Shown: positions 30,345 through 42,337, numbered from the stretch's first letter. The stretch: 64,000 bases of DNA from Tubiluchus corallicola (GCA_030141605.1 JAQGDQ010000361.1:1-64000); one strand, 5' to 3'. Made by a program: numbers and translations. The notes: generated by a model from the sequence alone, not told the origin.

Positions 30345-30455
30345 AATAGAACCGAATAGAACAGAACAGAACAGAACAGAACAGAACAGAACAGAACAGA
30401 ACAGAACAGAACAGAACAGAACAGAACAGAACAGAACAGAACAGAACAGAACAGG
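30345..30455. repeat. (AGAAC)n pentanucleotide satellite
   Basis: About 20 copies of agaac, with degenerate gaac/ggaac precursors from about 30300 (aatggaacgaaaaggaacc). The gradient from degenerate to pure units suggests recent expansion at the 3' side. Confidence 0.95.
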
Positions 30456-31288
30456 TAAGCAGTTATTATTTTACTTTAAATGCAAGCAAGATTTAGTGAC
30501 ACAAGATTTTACACACTCTGCATATAATGGTAAATCATTATAGTGGTTTAGTTATTTGTGATTCGATATTGACTGAGCAGAGGGCCAATTGCCCTGCGTC
30601 TGCCAACCTGATTCAACACATTGACAGTAAAAAATTACATGTTTGTAGTTTTGTTCTTTAATAAATGTGACAAACTACTGATTATACCCAGTGCTTAAGC
30701 TTAAAGTGTATTTATTTAGGTAAAGAGTCTCATGGCGAACGGAACAAGAAACAACAGGGAACCGTTTCTCGCCATCAAAAGCACAAAATTTATGTGTTAA
30801 TTCAAAAACAGCAACTGCTTTTTAATCAGTGAATTAACTAGTTTTCATCCACTAGCCTTTATACTTTACCCGGTATAAGTCTTAACCTATACAAACCGTT
30901 TAACCGCGAGGAATTACTGAGCAAACAAAATACAGCAAGGTTCACTAGCTCCAATTTACATGTTGATATACTTCTGCGAAAGACAATCACGCTCCTCGCG
31001 CCAACTGATTACAGCTAAATTTTGTTGCACGTAACTTTCCAAGTCTAAAGTAAAATAAGTTACTAGGCGATAAAATGAGTTAACTCATTATTCCTGTGCA
31101 CAACTTCTCAAGAAACGTTTTTCTTTCTTTGCTGAAAAGTTGCAACAACAATGAGGTATCCTTTGTTGTTGTCTACAGTTCAATTTTGTTGACAGAAAGA
31201 CGGAAATTATGCTACTAATACGCGTTATGGAAAGGCTTATAGATAATTAAATGGTGAGAAAACTAAATAATGGACCCAGCGAGACATT

Positions 31289-31928
31289 TTTTCTTTAGAC
31301 CCGGCGCACTTTAAGCACTGATCACATCACCAGTAATGAAACAACTTAACAGACGCTGTCCTTTCTTTAGACCCGGCGCACTTTAAGCACTGATTATACC
31401 ACCAGTAATGAAACAACTTAACAGACGTTGTTCTTTCTTTAGACCCGGCGCACTTTAAGCACTGATCACATCACCAGTAATGAAACAACTTAACAGACGT
31501 TGTTCTTTCTTTAGACCCGGCGCACTTTAAGCACTGATTACACCACCAGTAATGAAACAAATTAACAGACGTTGTTCTTTCTTTAGACCCGGCGCACTTT
31601 AAGCACTGATTGCACCACCAGTAATGAAACAACTTAACAGACGTTGTTCCTTCTTTAGACCCGGCGCACTTTAAGCACTGATTGCACCACCAGTAATGAA
31701 ACAACTTAACAGACGTTGTTCTTTCTTTAGACCCGGCGCACTTTAAGCACTGATTGCACCACCAGTAATGAAACAACTTAACAGACGTTGTTCTTTCTTT
31801 AGACCCGGCGCACTTTAAGCACTGATTATACCACCAGTAATGAAACAACTTAACAGACGTTGTTCTTTCTTTAGACCCGGCGCACTTTAAGCACTGATTG
31901 CACCACCAGTAATGAAACAGCTTAACAA
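31289..31928. repeat. 72-bp minisatellite, nine units
   Basis: ttctttagacccggcgcact starts at 31291, 31363, 31435, 31507, 31579, 31651, 31723, 31795 and 31867, a strict 72-bp period. Units differ mainly at gatcacatcacc/gattgcaccacc/gattataccacc and ctgtcc/ttgttc. Because 72 is a multiple of 3, one minus-strand frame stays open as a 24-residue repeat (FHYWWCNQCLKCAGSK...). I treat this as a by-product of the period. Confidence 0.97.
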
Positions 31929-33200
31929 GCCTTTTTTCTTACAAAAGTGATTAAAACGTTCACTCAATTATTAAAAGATTGCGCCTTGATAAGCGCAAGT
32001 AATTCAGCCAATGACGCTTTAGCGCATTTGCTTATTAAATTAATTCTGTCTGCTGATTTGATTATTTTCTCTCTGTGTCACCGTAATTGCTCGAACGAAG
32101 ACAACACCTGAAATGAGGCTGCCACACACAAACATCAATAAGTAAGCATAATCGCAAATTGAGATATTGATGAAGAATTAATAATACAATGGGTATGTCT
32201 ACAGAAGCGTGCAAAGATACAGTGAACTGTAGATGTAGCTTTGCTAAGTGCAAAATTCTTCTACCCCACATGTATTTTCCCCATGTACGTAATCTTATAC
32301 AAACGCTGTAACTTGTAGCACAAAATTAGATTACTTTATTTCAGTTTACTTTATTACTTAAACGTAAAACACTATAATAAAGTACTACAATAAAATCTAC
32401 ACTAAAAATACTACTGCATGTACAACATATACAGTGAATAAACGTTCATATCTACCACGTTCGACAATTGTTATTTACAAACTAACCGTTGTTCCACATC
32501 TTAAAATAACGAGATTGTATTATTCGTACAGATCTGACAATTGTTAGTAGATGTTTATCGTTCACAAATTCTAGTAATCGTTTTCTTATACTGTAACAGG
32601 TATACTGTACTGTACTGTGGCAATGATAAATTTGCACACTTGCCCAGAATCACTACAATCACTTTATGGTAATTTTAACAGCTTCCTAACATGTATTTGT
32701 TAAAGTTGGTACTGTCAACAAGTTTTTGTCTGTGTCTAACGTTGTCACAAAAGCGCTGTGTCTGGGTCGCTACACTGGTTTTTCTGTTAAATGTAATATT
32801 TACTCATCCTTTTGTATTTGTGTTATGGAAATAACCCCCAATGACCAATTACATAAATTCTACTAAACTTCTAATGTTACAGGAATAACTGTCATTTATG
32901 CTGATGCAGTTGTGAAAGTCACTTGCCATGCAAACTAAAAAATATAATGTCTAAAATTTACAGTGTTTGCTCCTTATTGATGTTAATGTGTAAGCAAATA
33001 AATATTAAAAAATATGAAACTACATCGTCGTACAACATGACTCAACTAACTCGCAATTCTTCATTCTAAAAGAGCATTTGTAAAAGAGACCCACACTACT
33101 ATGTAACCCGGTTGTTCTGTTTTCAATTGAGTTGTAATTTTACGTCTTAGGACTCCGCTAAGCACCGCTAGGACGCTTTTCTACACGATGTTCCAGCAAT
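31929..33200. other. AT-rich DNA without recognised features
   Basis: No convincing coding frame, RNA gene or repeat. The short minus-strand frame at 32062-32271 has no recognisable domain and I do not support it. Confidence 0.45.
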
Positions 33201-33212
33201 GAGCAATTAAAA

Positions 33213-33480
33213 ATGGGCATTTTTGAGGTTTTTCTAGGGGTCGTTCCTAGGGGAACGGCGTATAAAGAAAAGTTTCTAGAGGCATTTGGAGGGAAATTCG
33301 TAGCTCTTTGGCAAGAGGAACACCCGTGCTACACGACGATGAGGGTCACTTTTACATATGTCTTTACCAGGGTGAATGGCAACGCGTCAAATTGGGCGAA
33401 CGTATTTTCTGAACGCACATCTGATAGTTTAGATCTTTGCCCACTAGAGTTCATTAATGCGCGAGAATTTCACAACTGAT
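33213..33480 (+). repeat. Short dispersed repeat related to 34020-34125
   Basis: ggaNgNNNattNgtagctctttgg then gctacacgacgatg matches ggaaatttatagccctttgg ... gctacacaacgatg at 34070-34120, and tttacatatgtctttaccag matches the far side of the SINE insertion at 34526-34550. An 88-residue frame spans it but shows no domain. The second copy shares DNA, not a conserved frame. Confidence 0.45.
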
Positions 33481-34128
33481 TTTATATCAATAGAGCAAAA
33501 GCTGAATGTTGCATAATTTATGATCGTCTGATCAGCTTATTAGCATCACTGTAATGAAGATTCAATTGCAATAGAAAATTTGTTGTAGTTGTCTCAGGAC
33601 TCAAAAACTCTGATTACCTGAAAAGACAATGTCAGAATTTCCGTCTAGTTGACCAACTAAGAGGCTAATAAACGTTTCAGGCATAGAAAGAGTGTATAAT
33701 AATTGTATGCCTAAATGATGTAGAGATGAGAACCCTAGTAATAAATTTTATATATGAAATCAGTAAGAAAAAGGAAGAGAAACATGATAGCAAATAACCT
33801 TAATTTGAACTCGCAGCCTACAAAATGTATTGTTACTATAGTTGTTCTTTCCGTGCCAAATAAAACAAATATATATATATAATAAAACATATTAAAACAA
33901 AATCACAAGGCGTTTCAACACTTGTCTTGTGTAAATCTTCAGTTGTAAATGTTCAAAACATGTAGCTAGGAAAACCGAAAGGTAATTAGTGGCGTATTTA
34001 CAAATAGGCTAATTGAACTGTGACCCATGAAAAAACGGCAGCTTTTGGAAGTTTTTCACTGGCCGTTTCTGGAAATTTATAGCCCTTTGGAAAGAAGAAA
34101 CATCTGGCTACACAACGATGTCTGTATT

Positions 34129-34521
<393 letters not shown>

Positions 34522-34599
34522 CTGTACATGTCTTTACATGTGGGTGACGCAAAACATCAGCTCATTACCTTCATTTGTTTTACGTGGACTTCAGACAAT

Positions 34600-35020
34600 T
34601 TCTACATTCGACTTATGCAACTAGAAAAGAAAATGGTTAATTATTTAAAATGCTTTCACAAATTGGTAAAATGTCCCTGACTCACCCTCCAGGGTGCACC
34701 ACTCACTAACCAAAAACGTACATTTAATCTTATTGACCAGATACAGTAGTTTTAATTTTTTCTTAGCTAGTGGCGTGTACGCTAGGAGTGCTCTTGTTAT
34801 TATTTTTTCAAACTTTACAGAATGTTATCTAAACTTGTTTCAAATGACTTGTCGTCAAAATGGCTGCGCGTAACGGTCATCGCGGGAGTATAAAATGTTT
34901 TATACAGCGCTACTGCCGGCGCAAGTCTAATGTGCAGAAAGGCAGTTAAGTAGGTGTTATAACATTTCTAGACGAATTTTTTAAGCTTTATCTAAATTGA
35001 GGGCTTTCTTGTGCTTTAAG
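34600..35020 (+). repeat. R1 dispersed repeat, copy 3
   Basis: acttatgcaactagaaaag ... attggtaaaatg ... aatgttatctaaacttg ... aaaatggctgcg ... gtaacggtcatcgcgggagt ... gggctttcttgtgctttaa. It has the typical order of R1 landmarks. No coding frame is supported. Confidence 0.75.
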
Positions 35021-35352
35021 TAGTAAATAGCCTAACGCAGACACATTGCAAGAAAACTAAAACGTACAGAGTCACAATTATTAATTCAGCACGCTTAGAC
35101 CCTCTTAGCTAGCGCGAAACTTTGAATGATTTTTTCCCCACAAAACACAAAAAAGATAAATCCTCATTAACCTTCGGTAAACTGTAGAAACGTCGTTTTG
35201 ATGTCACTTCTTGCAAAAAATATATAATCGATAAAAACCGCTTAAACTTGTGGCTTAAAACGAAGAAAATTTCATTAAATGTTGACATTTGGCTTGCAGT
35301 AAACGTAGACGTATAAACGCATTTAGAAGACACCATTACCCTATAGCAGCAT

Positions 35353-35745
35353 AATAAGCCTTTTCACAGGTTCGTTGTGTGCACGTGCAGTTGCTGTATG
35401 TCATCGGTTCAAGTGTGAGCAGTTGCAGTAGGTCAAGTGTACCACAGCAACGCGTTTTAACCATAAGCGTCACGTGACATGTGTGTAAAGCAAAGCAGTC
35501 TGTCGCATCAGTTCAGTAACCTCAGTTGTTTCACGCGGACTTCTTAATTATGCATCTGTGCGTAGAGTGATTTACTAGCAGGGTCTTGCTTGGAAACAAG
35601 AAAAAATGAACTCGGTAATGTCTTAGCTACGATAGCTTGAGCTGTGAGGCACTGTCAAGTGTACACGAATGCGTTGTCTGGTACACTTTTACCTTTGACA
35701 TGTCCATAATCATCATCAATCGTTGGAACTGTGAAAAGGCTTATT
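35353..35745 (+). mobile_element. MITE, full length (~393 bp)
   Basis: Ends are aataagccttttcacaggtt and ...gaactgtgaaaaggcttatt, terminal inverted repeats of about 18 bp. The interior (tgacctNNNNNaactgc, gcaacgcgt, cgtagagtgatttNctagcag, ttgcttgg) is shared with the copy at 41957-42337. No coding capacity. The superfamily is uncertain: TTA or TA flanks are possible, but the exact TSD is ambiguous. Confidence 0.85.
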
Positions 35746-36299
35746 GCCGAAAATAAAATATAACAGTATTCATAGGAGTCTATGTTTTCAGATTTAACAG
35801 ACGTTTTCGTATCAGACACATCTTTGTTAATTTATAACAATTTTTTTATGAGGATAGCTGGGTAAACAAATTTTTCTGCACTACCTTGCATTTGACTTTC
35901 TAGGCATCCCTAGGCTGTCACGTGACCTTGAAATTTACCCTTTGTGTTGCCGTTTTCACGCCGTTATCATGCTTATTAAGCTGAGTAGCTATTTAGTAAA
36001 CGCGTTGCTTCGGGCTGGTTGTTTGAGAATTATATTTTCCGTCAAGTCACAGGACTATAATTGGCTTGATTAACCATAGCAAGTGAATTCCGTTTAAAAC
36101 TCACTGAGATGACATAAATTACTGAGATGATAGCATTTGGAAGCCAAGTTTTTTTGAAGCTAAGAGAAATTTCATTTGAAGGCGATTAGCAAAAATTGTG
36201 TACTTGTGCAAATGCCATAATGCAAAATTAAAGAACCGCTAAATTTCTAAACTGCTAGTACTCTTAATGGCTTCCATGAAATTCCGTCATAATGTCGAA

Positions 36300-36905
36300 C
36301 GGTCCTACATCCAAGCAAAACCGGAGCCAATGTTAAACTGTAGGTCTAAACAGACTATTCTTTAAATTATTGAAGAAAACGTACTATTTTTTTCAAAAGT
36401 GACTTACGTGAAAGAATTGTTACCACACAAACACAATTTCACTAGTTCTTCGCTGTTACATGCATTTCGCTTTTCGCTAGTTAGTCGGGCCCTAGCGCCT
36501 GCATTTCGTAAACGCATTGCACAAAAAACTGGTGCCGTACCTCTCAATTCAGATGTGTTAGTTTGTGATAAACTTCATGTCCATGCATGAGCACAGTGTC
36601 TAAATTTGAAATTTGAATTTTTATCTTAAAACTTGCCTAGTTTTAGTGCAACACACTGAATCTCTTACAGTAGCACTGTACTTCAATTTTCGCTTTCACA
36701 AACACGTGCAACACGCTCGTGGAATGTTTTTGATGTTGAAGGTTATGTTAGTTAGTGTTGTCATCACTAGTTGCGTTAATCGCCCGTCGTTAATTAAGAT
36801 TTTAATCTATTATTTAAAAACGTTTTTACATTATTATTGGTGTTAAAATGTATACTTTTTACAGTACTTGAAAATGGGGTAGTATATGAAAAATCATCCT
36901 GTCTT
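36300..36905 (+). repeat. R2 dispersed repeat, copy 1
   Basis: A family of about 610 bp with landmarks aaaccgga(c/g)ccaa, actgtaggtc, cttacgtgaaagaatt, gcattgcacaaaaaac, gtgttagtttgtga, cttacagtagcactgtactt, caattttcgctttc, and cgttaattaagNttttaatc, ending tatgaaaaatcatcctgtct. Other copies are at 40155, 47430 and, in part, 37020 and 44365. The three long copies contain similar but individually interrupted frames. I cannot assign a class. Confidence 0.75.
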
Positions 36906-37019
36906 CCTTTGCGCTATAGCTCAAGTATATAATATTTAACGAAAACATAATTGTTTTTCGAGAATGTCATGCAAGAATTATTACTATGAAAGTTTAATTT
37001 ACGTTCGTGCCCCGTTCTT

Positions 37020-37240
37020 CTATTAGCTAGTTAGATGGATACAACGCCTGCATCTCGAAAAGCTTTGCACAAAAACGAATGCTGTACTGTTCAGTTCAGT
37101 TCTGGCATATTGCACATTTGTGGTGAAATCACGCTGAATGCTGCATTGTACTTCAATTTTTTCTTTCACGTGATATGCTCGTGGAATATTTGTAACCGTT
37201 GCAAAAATTATGTACAAATTATGTTTCATAGAGGTGTGTC
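37020..37240 (+). repeat. R2 partial copy
   Basis: gcctgcatctcgaaaagctt, tgcacaaaaacgaatgctgt, and gctgcattgtacttcaattt match the middle of R2. It is cut off at about 37240 by an (AAAAT)n-flanked LINE fragment. Confidence 0.55.
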
Positions 37241-37287
37241 AGAGGTTTACAAAAAATAAAATAAAAATAAAATAAAATAAAATAAAA

Positions 37288-37620
37288 TTGTCATATCATA
37301 TCATTTCAAATGGGCAGCTGTACAGCAGCGCTAAAGAGGATCTTTGGAGCACTGAAATCAGAATCAGAAAACCAAGATTGGTAGGACATATAACGAGATT
37401 GCCGGAAACAACACCAGTAAGATTAGCATTGAACGAGGCGCTGAAACCTATTAAAAGACCTCCAGGCAAAACCAAAAACAACTTGGATATCAAGAATTAA
37501 TAAAGATTTACAACAGCTGGAACCAAACTAACAAAGAGTTGAAAATTTTAGCTGCAGACAGGAAACAGTGGAGTGTTCTAATAAAGGATATATGTCAACA
37601 ATGGATATTTAGAGCAACAG
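37288..37620 (+). pseudogene. LINE ORF2 C-terminal fragment (ETW/RLRW..H type)
   Basis: The frame to TAA at 37498-37500 reads IRIRKPRLVGHITRLPETTP then VRLALNEALKPIKRPPGK. It continues in another frame with a W-rich tail and tandem gaa codons. This is the region after the RT thumb of LINEs in which (I/K)xRRLRWxGHxxRLP..xPxRxALxEA is conserved. It is related to the fragment at 43900-44220. Confidence 0.6.
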
Positions 37621-38255
37621 AAGAAGAAGAAGAAGAAGGAATATCTTTCTACACAGTACACATGTATCACACTTAAATCAACGATTGCATCTTGAATAAT
37701 TGTTTTTTGATGTTAAGCTAGATACTGATCCGCCTCACAACCAACGCCATAGTAATCCCTGCCTTTTATCGAGTGCACGGATTATGGCGTGTAGTCTCTA
37801 CACACTGAGTGCAAGTCATGCTCATATGCAATTCAGACTCGTGTTAAAAACAGTAGACGGCTTTGGCCTTCTGCATAAAATACTATGACGACACTGTTTG
37901 CAAAAATTATCACAACATTTATAATAATTGCGATACAATTTCACAGATTTTTCTCATAATCGCAATACAATAAAACCAAAAAAATACTTGAGCCAAAACA
38001 TTATTAATTTTTTTTTACAAAGTGTAACAATTTCGTGCAAGTATGAAAGGTTGATTTTTCCACTGAAGCTACGCTCATCTGACGTCACAGTAATGATGAA
38101 GATCGAAAATTTTTGTGGTAGAAACTTCCCAGTTGTTTTTCCCTTCTGCTTGTAAATTTGTCATTTCAATTTTGCTAGGGAGAATTTTCAATAATATTTC
38201 TGAAAAAGAAAAAAAATCATGTATTAGTAAGGTGCTCTAAGCGCGATTTAAAATT
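37621..38255. other. Non-genic spacer
   Basis: I see only chance frames. A (gaa)n-type run at about 37620-37640 ends the preceding LINE fragment. Confidence 0.4.
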
Positions 38256-38501
38256 TTGAATGATGGCATCGTAATTGATGAGACGCAAAATAGGAAACCG
38301 AAAGCAATATACTGTTTTGTCAAAGATAAATCAATTCTCACCAGCAAGAAACTTTCCCTCAAAACAAATTTGAGACTTCTCAGTGCATTTGTAACCAGTA
38401 TCTTCACGTACAATAGTAAAATGTGGTGTTTGACTGCAACTCTGGAAATGCTAATAAATTACGACACAATTTCATACATCATTGTATGTCAAAGTAAATA
38501 A
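38256..38501 (+). pseudogene. LINE ORF2 fragment upstream of the ETW region
   Basis: ILTSKKLSLKTNLRLLSAFV then TSIFTYNSKMWCLTATLE matches KKLSLDVRLRLFNAYVTSIF and FNSETWRLTVTQE of the minus-strand fragment at 42941. It is truncated and its frame ends shortly after. Confidence 0.6.
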
Positions 38502-38586
38502 CCTGCAGTTCCAATTCAACAAATATTCTCAGTAAGGCTGTCATACCGTGAAGTTTTGCAGAGCCTGTATTTCGACAGAGATGGAC

Positions 38587-39040
38587 CTACCCCCGTCGTT
38601 GCCCTTTAGGTCTAGGTCGTTGCCATGGGGGCCGAGGGCGCTGCCCTGGGGGCCGAGGGCGCGGAGGTCCCCCTCCTAAAACCCAAGGATTGTCGATTGA
38701 GATATATACTCCAGGCTGTGGATTGAAAGGAGAGCGTCTACCAGAACGTCTTCCATAACGAGAACGTCGACGGGAAGGATGGCGCCGACGGGAACGTCTT
38801 CCATAACGAGAACGTCGACGCGAACGGGAACGGGAACGTCTACGGGAACGTCGTCTCTCAAGGCGAGAAATTCCACCTGGAAAGCAAAGTTTATTAAAAT
38901 CACACGGATTTCTTAATTGATTTCAACATCAGTTTCCTAATCCTCCTTATTACTCCAGGCATTAATTGCTTTAATGAAGGTTTATACTCTTATCTGCTTT
39001 TTGACGCTATAACATGCCTGTGTGCCTACTTACCAGCCAT
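38587..39040 (-). CDS. Two-exon gene for a 98-residue Arg/Ser- and Pro-rich, protamine-like protein
   Basis: Exon 1 (39040-39034) is ATGGCTG followed by a strong donor GTAAGT. A 157-bp intron (39033-38877) ends tttgctttccag. Exon 2 (38876-38587) continues in phase to TAG. Residues 1-51 read MAGGISRLERRRSRRRSRSR, then SRRRSRYGRRSRRRHPSRRR and SRYGRRSGRRS. 52-69 are PFNPQPGVYISIDNPWVL. 70-98 are GGGPPRPRPPGQRPRPPWQR then PRPKGQRRG. Two SRYGRRS repeats are visible. Exact phase joining of ATGGCTG to the acceptor, and conservation of both splice sites in a paralogue, support the model. The Arg/Ser blocks resemble sperm nuclear basic proteins and, less closely, SR proteins. The Pro/Arg tail recalls Pro-rich antimicrobial peptides. 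Function is inferred from composition only. Confidence 0.65.
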
Positions 39041-39449
39041 ATTTTTCTTTAGTTGGTAAAAAGAGAGAGATCCGACACCAACTTCCTCAGCCGAGCGTCA
39101 GACGGAGAATCAACTCCTTCAGATTCTGGTGTTAGTTCAAAAAGAAAGTTGAACAGTTTTCATGGCAACGATTGTACGTCATCAATACAATATGCGTCAT
39201 CGTGCATACGTATCAATATTTGCAGTGATTTTGTATAATGGAAAACCTAGACAAAATTTGGTTTTAACGACCAGTTTTGAAATCGCTGGAATTTCTAGGA
39301 AAATGTTAAAGGAAATGAAAAGTAAAATAAGTCAGTGTAAAATTTAATATTTATTTTATCGCGCTGTACTAAATTTAACAGAATTACCGAAATTTATCTG
39401 CATGTTATTTACACAAACAACTGAGAGTCTCATACATATCTTCATAATG

Positions 39450-39841
39450 TCCGATCTTGATAATTGCAATAGTTAATTTTTGGACTCCCTGAATACGAAA
39501 ATCGCAAACAGCAACTAATTCAGAACTCTGTTGGTCAGACCTCAGAATTCAGTGCTCATTATAAAAACTATGATAACATTATACCCATTCTAAGAGAGTT
39601 ACAATAATTGCCCATAAAGTTCCAAATTCAATTTAAAATTCCTTGTATCACCTACAAAATACTACATGGTTTGGCACCTGCATACTTTACTGATCTTCTA
39701 ATATGCCGTAGCATAGGTCAAACACTTTCTTCTAATGCTAATGAAAAAATTAATTTACATCAGCCAGTTTCTCTCTTTGCTTCGAATCTCTGGAATAACT
39801 TACCGGTTACTAAATGTTCTGAAAATTATATCTTTAGCTAA
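39450..39841 (+). pseudogene. LINE ORF2 C-terminal fragment (CR1/L2-like)
   Basis: LPIKFQIQFKIPCITYKILH then GLAPAYFTDLL, followed by SLFASNLWNNLP, is the classic LHWLPVKYRI.FKIL.LTYK.LHGLAP.YL.DLL and W.NLP tail. Upstream, LDYCNS appears in a different frame. It is decayed by stops and frameshifts. Confidence 0.8.
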
Positions 39842-40154
39842 GCTACATAACTGTTTATCTTGTATGTCCAGTATGTATGACTTTTATGTGCTTTAATGTT
39901 TTCAGTTTTCCAATAAGGGTGTCATAGTTTAAGAAAATTTAATTAAATGAAATCGTAGCATCATATTCATGTAAAGTAGAAAAATAGATTATGGTTTATT
40001 GTCGTCATCGTAGTCCTTGACGTCGTTGTTAAACAAGTTATTATAATTTTTATAGGCTTGCTGCTTCTTTGTCACAGTAATTTTAATGTGTTTGTCTGCA
40101 AGATGCACCTGCAATCAACACAAAATTACCATTACTGTTTTATTTTTAAATATT

Positions 40155-40765
40155 AAAGCAAAACCGGACCCAAACTTAAAATGTAGGTCAAAACAATCTA
40201 CTCCTTAAAATAATTAAAGGAAAGGAACTACTTTTACAAAAATGGCTTACGTGAAAGAATTATTACCACACAAACACAATTTCAGGTTCGCGCTACTAGT
40301 TCTTTGCTGTTACCTGCATTTCTCTATTTGCTAGTTGGACGAACACGCGCATTTCGGAAACGCATTGCACAAAAAACATATGCTGTACCTCTCAGTTCAA
40401 ATGTGTTAGTTTGTGACGAACTATACACGTTTGACAGTTCATGCGTGAGCACAGCGGTAAATTTGAAATTTGAATTTTTATTTTAAAACCTATATAGTTT
40501 TAGCGCAACACATTGAATATCTTACAGTAGCACTGTATTTCAATTTTCACTTTTGCAAACACGTGCAACATGCTCGTGGAATACTTTTGCTGTTGAAAAT
40601 TATGTTAGTTTGTGATGTCATCAATAGTTGGGCTCGCCCGCCGTTAATTAAGTTTTTAATCTATTATTTAATTATCAGAAAAGCTTTTGCAGTATTAATC
40701 AGATTACATTGTATACTTTTATCGGACTTGAAAATGGGGTAGTATAGGAAAATCATCCTGTCTTC
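40155..40765 (+). repeat. R2 dispersed repeat, copy 2
   Basis: All R2 landmarks are present in order, from aaaaccggacccaaa to aaatcatcctgtctt. Open frames inside (for example RIAQKTYAVPLSSNVLVCDE) have counterparts in the other copies but are not co-extensive. Confidence 0.8.
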
Positions 40766-40824
40766 TTTTAAAGCATCCAGTTTGTCTAACACAGTCGCCA
40801 TTTTTCCTACGTTTTAGGCGAGAA

Positions 40825-40915
40825 AGGTAAGAGTAGGATGAAAATAGAGTGCGCTTGGTAATCAAAGTTAAGCAATACTAAATCTGGTCAGTGTAAGTGC
40901 TTGAGATAATGAGAG
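40825..40915 (+). pseudogene. Degenerate 5S rRNA-like sequence
   Basis: gcttggtaatcaaagttaag then caatactaaatctggtcagt and gcttgagataatgagagacc align with 5S positions around tctgatcaccgaagtcaagc, aacgtagagctggttagt and acttggatgggtgaccgcc. The control boxes are damaged. It is probably a SINE3 or 5S pseudogene remnant. Confidence 0.4.
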
Positions 40916-41084
40916 ACCCCTAGAAAACTGTTTCTTTTTTATTTGCTTTTCATATTGACCCGCCTATTTACCTTGTTGAGGGAGAACATATAAAGCCAAA
41001 GTACAAGGCTAAGTACTAGGTTGCGGGCCGGTAACAGCTATCAACATCCGTCCAGAAATAGTGAAATTGGAGGAAAAGCGGATT

Positions 41085-41570
41085 TTAAGACATATCACAA
41101 ATAACTTCCCATGCAAAGTTGTGCTACCTAGCATTACATTATTTGAAAGATTTATGTAAATGGAAGAGAAAATTTTTAATAATTTAAAATATTCGTGCCA
41201 CTTGGTAAAATGTCACTGTACCACCATCCCAGCGTGCACCACTGATTTGCCAAGAAAACTACACGTTATTGGTCTTACTAAGAATATAAGGTACGTGTAA
41301 TTTTTGTTTAGCTAGTGAAATCTGAAATAGGAATATTCTCATTATTTCTTCAAACTTCACGTAATGTTATCGAAACATGTTTCAAACGATCTACCGTTAA
41401 AATGGCTACGGCTAACGGCCGTCGCAGAAGCTTAAATTTACAAGTTTTATACAGCGTTACTACTAACGCAAACCCCGTATGTAATAAGATAACTAGTAAG
41501 TGATACAAAATTTCAAAAAGAGTTTTTCAAGCTTTATTTGTGAAGAGTGTTTTTGTGCTTTAAACAACAC
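41085..41570 (+). repeat. R1 dispersed repeat, copy 4
   Basis: Complete set of R1 landmarks (gatttatgtaaatggaagag, acttggtaaaatgtc, cgtaatgttatcgaaac, taaaatggctacggctaacg, and gcgttactactaacgcaa). A 62-codon frame crosses the core but is not preserved in the other copies. Confidence 0.75.
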
Positions 41571-41956
41571 AGGAATTAAGTTTGCGCAAGTGTAATAAAA
41601 GTATTAATGACAAAGGTATACACGCGTAGCGATCACAAAAAATGGGTGACTTCTCTTCAAAGTCTTACTAGTTTTTTTGAAAGTTTAACAAGTTTGTGAA
41701 ATTTTAAGTAGCTTGTTTTTACTGATAGTCATTACAGAACTTACTAAAACGGAAAGCGTTCTGGCTTCAGGTTCTCTTTGTTATTGTTTTTCTTCTTCGC
41801 TTGCTGAGTGGCTTCTAAAATCTTTTTAGAGAAAATCTTGCATTGATAAAATTGCTGAAAAAGATGAAAACTATAAGCTAGCCATCTTAGGCAGCTGACA
41901 CCTTTGTTATATATATGACCGCTAACTGACACAGATGGCAAGATTTGTACAGTTTT

Positions 41957-42337
41957 AATAAACCTTTTCACAGTTTCATTGTGCGCTCGCGCAGTTGCTG
42001 TAGGTCAAAGGGTAAGTGTACCACAGCAACGCGTATTAACTGACATATGTGTAAAGCAAAGTCATCTACCTGCATCAGTTTAGTAACTCCAGTTGTTTTA
42101 CGTGAATTTTACTTAATAATGCATTAGTCTGTGCGTAGAGTGATTTATTAGCAGGATCTTGCTTGGGAACAAGAAACAATGAACTAGGCAAGGTTCCAGC
42201 TAGCTGTTAAAACTGTTACTATTACAATAGTACGGGCTGCGAGGCGTTGCCAAGTGTACACAAATGCGTTGTCTGGCACACTTAACCTTTGGTCTTCGGC
42301 GATCATCATCAATCGCAGGAACTGTGAAAAGGCTGAT
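41957..42337 (+). mobile_element. MITE, second full-length copy (~381 bp)
   Basis: aataaaccttttcacagttt ... ggaactgtgaaaaggctgat; it matches 35353-35745 throughout. Terminal inverted repeats are slightly eroded. Confidence 0.85.

Noticed and set aside
31471-31848. 125-residue Cys/Trp repeat protein on the minus strand
   Set aside because: It is a by-product of a 72-bp (24-codon) minisatellite. No start context, splice site or flanking coding signal was seen.
38676-38903. Minus-strand frame rich in Val/Asp (VDVPVPVRVDVLVMEDVPVG)
   Set aside because: It overlaps exon 2 of the protamine-like gene in another frame. The Arg/Ser frame has the splice-site phase support.
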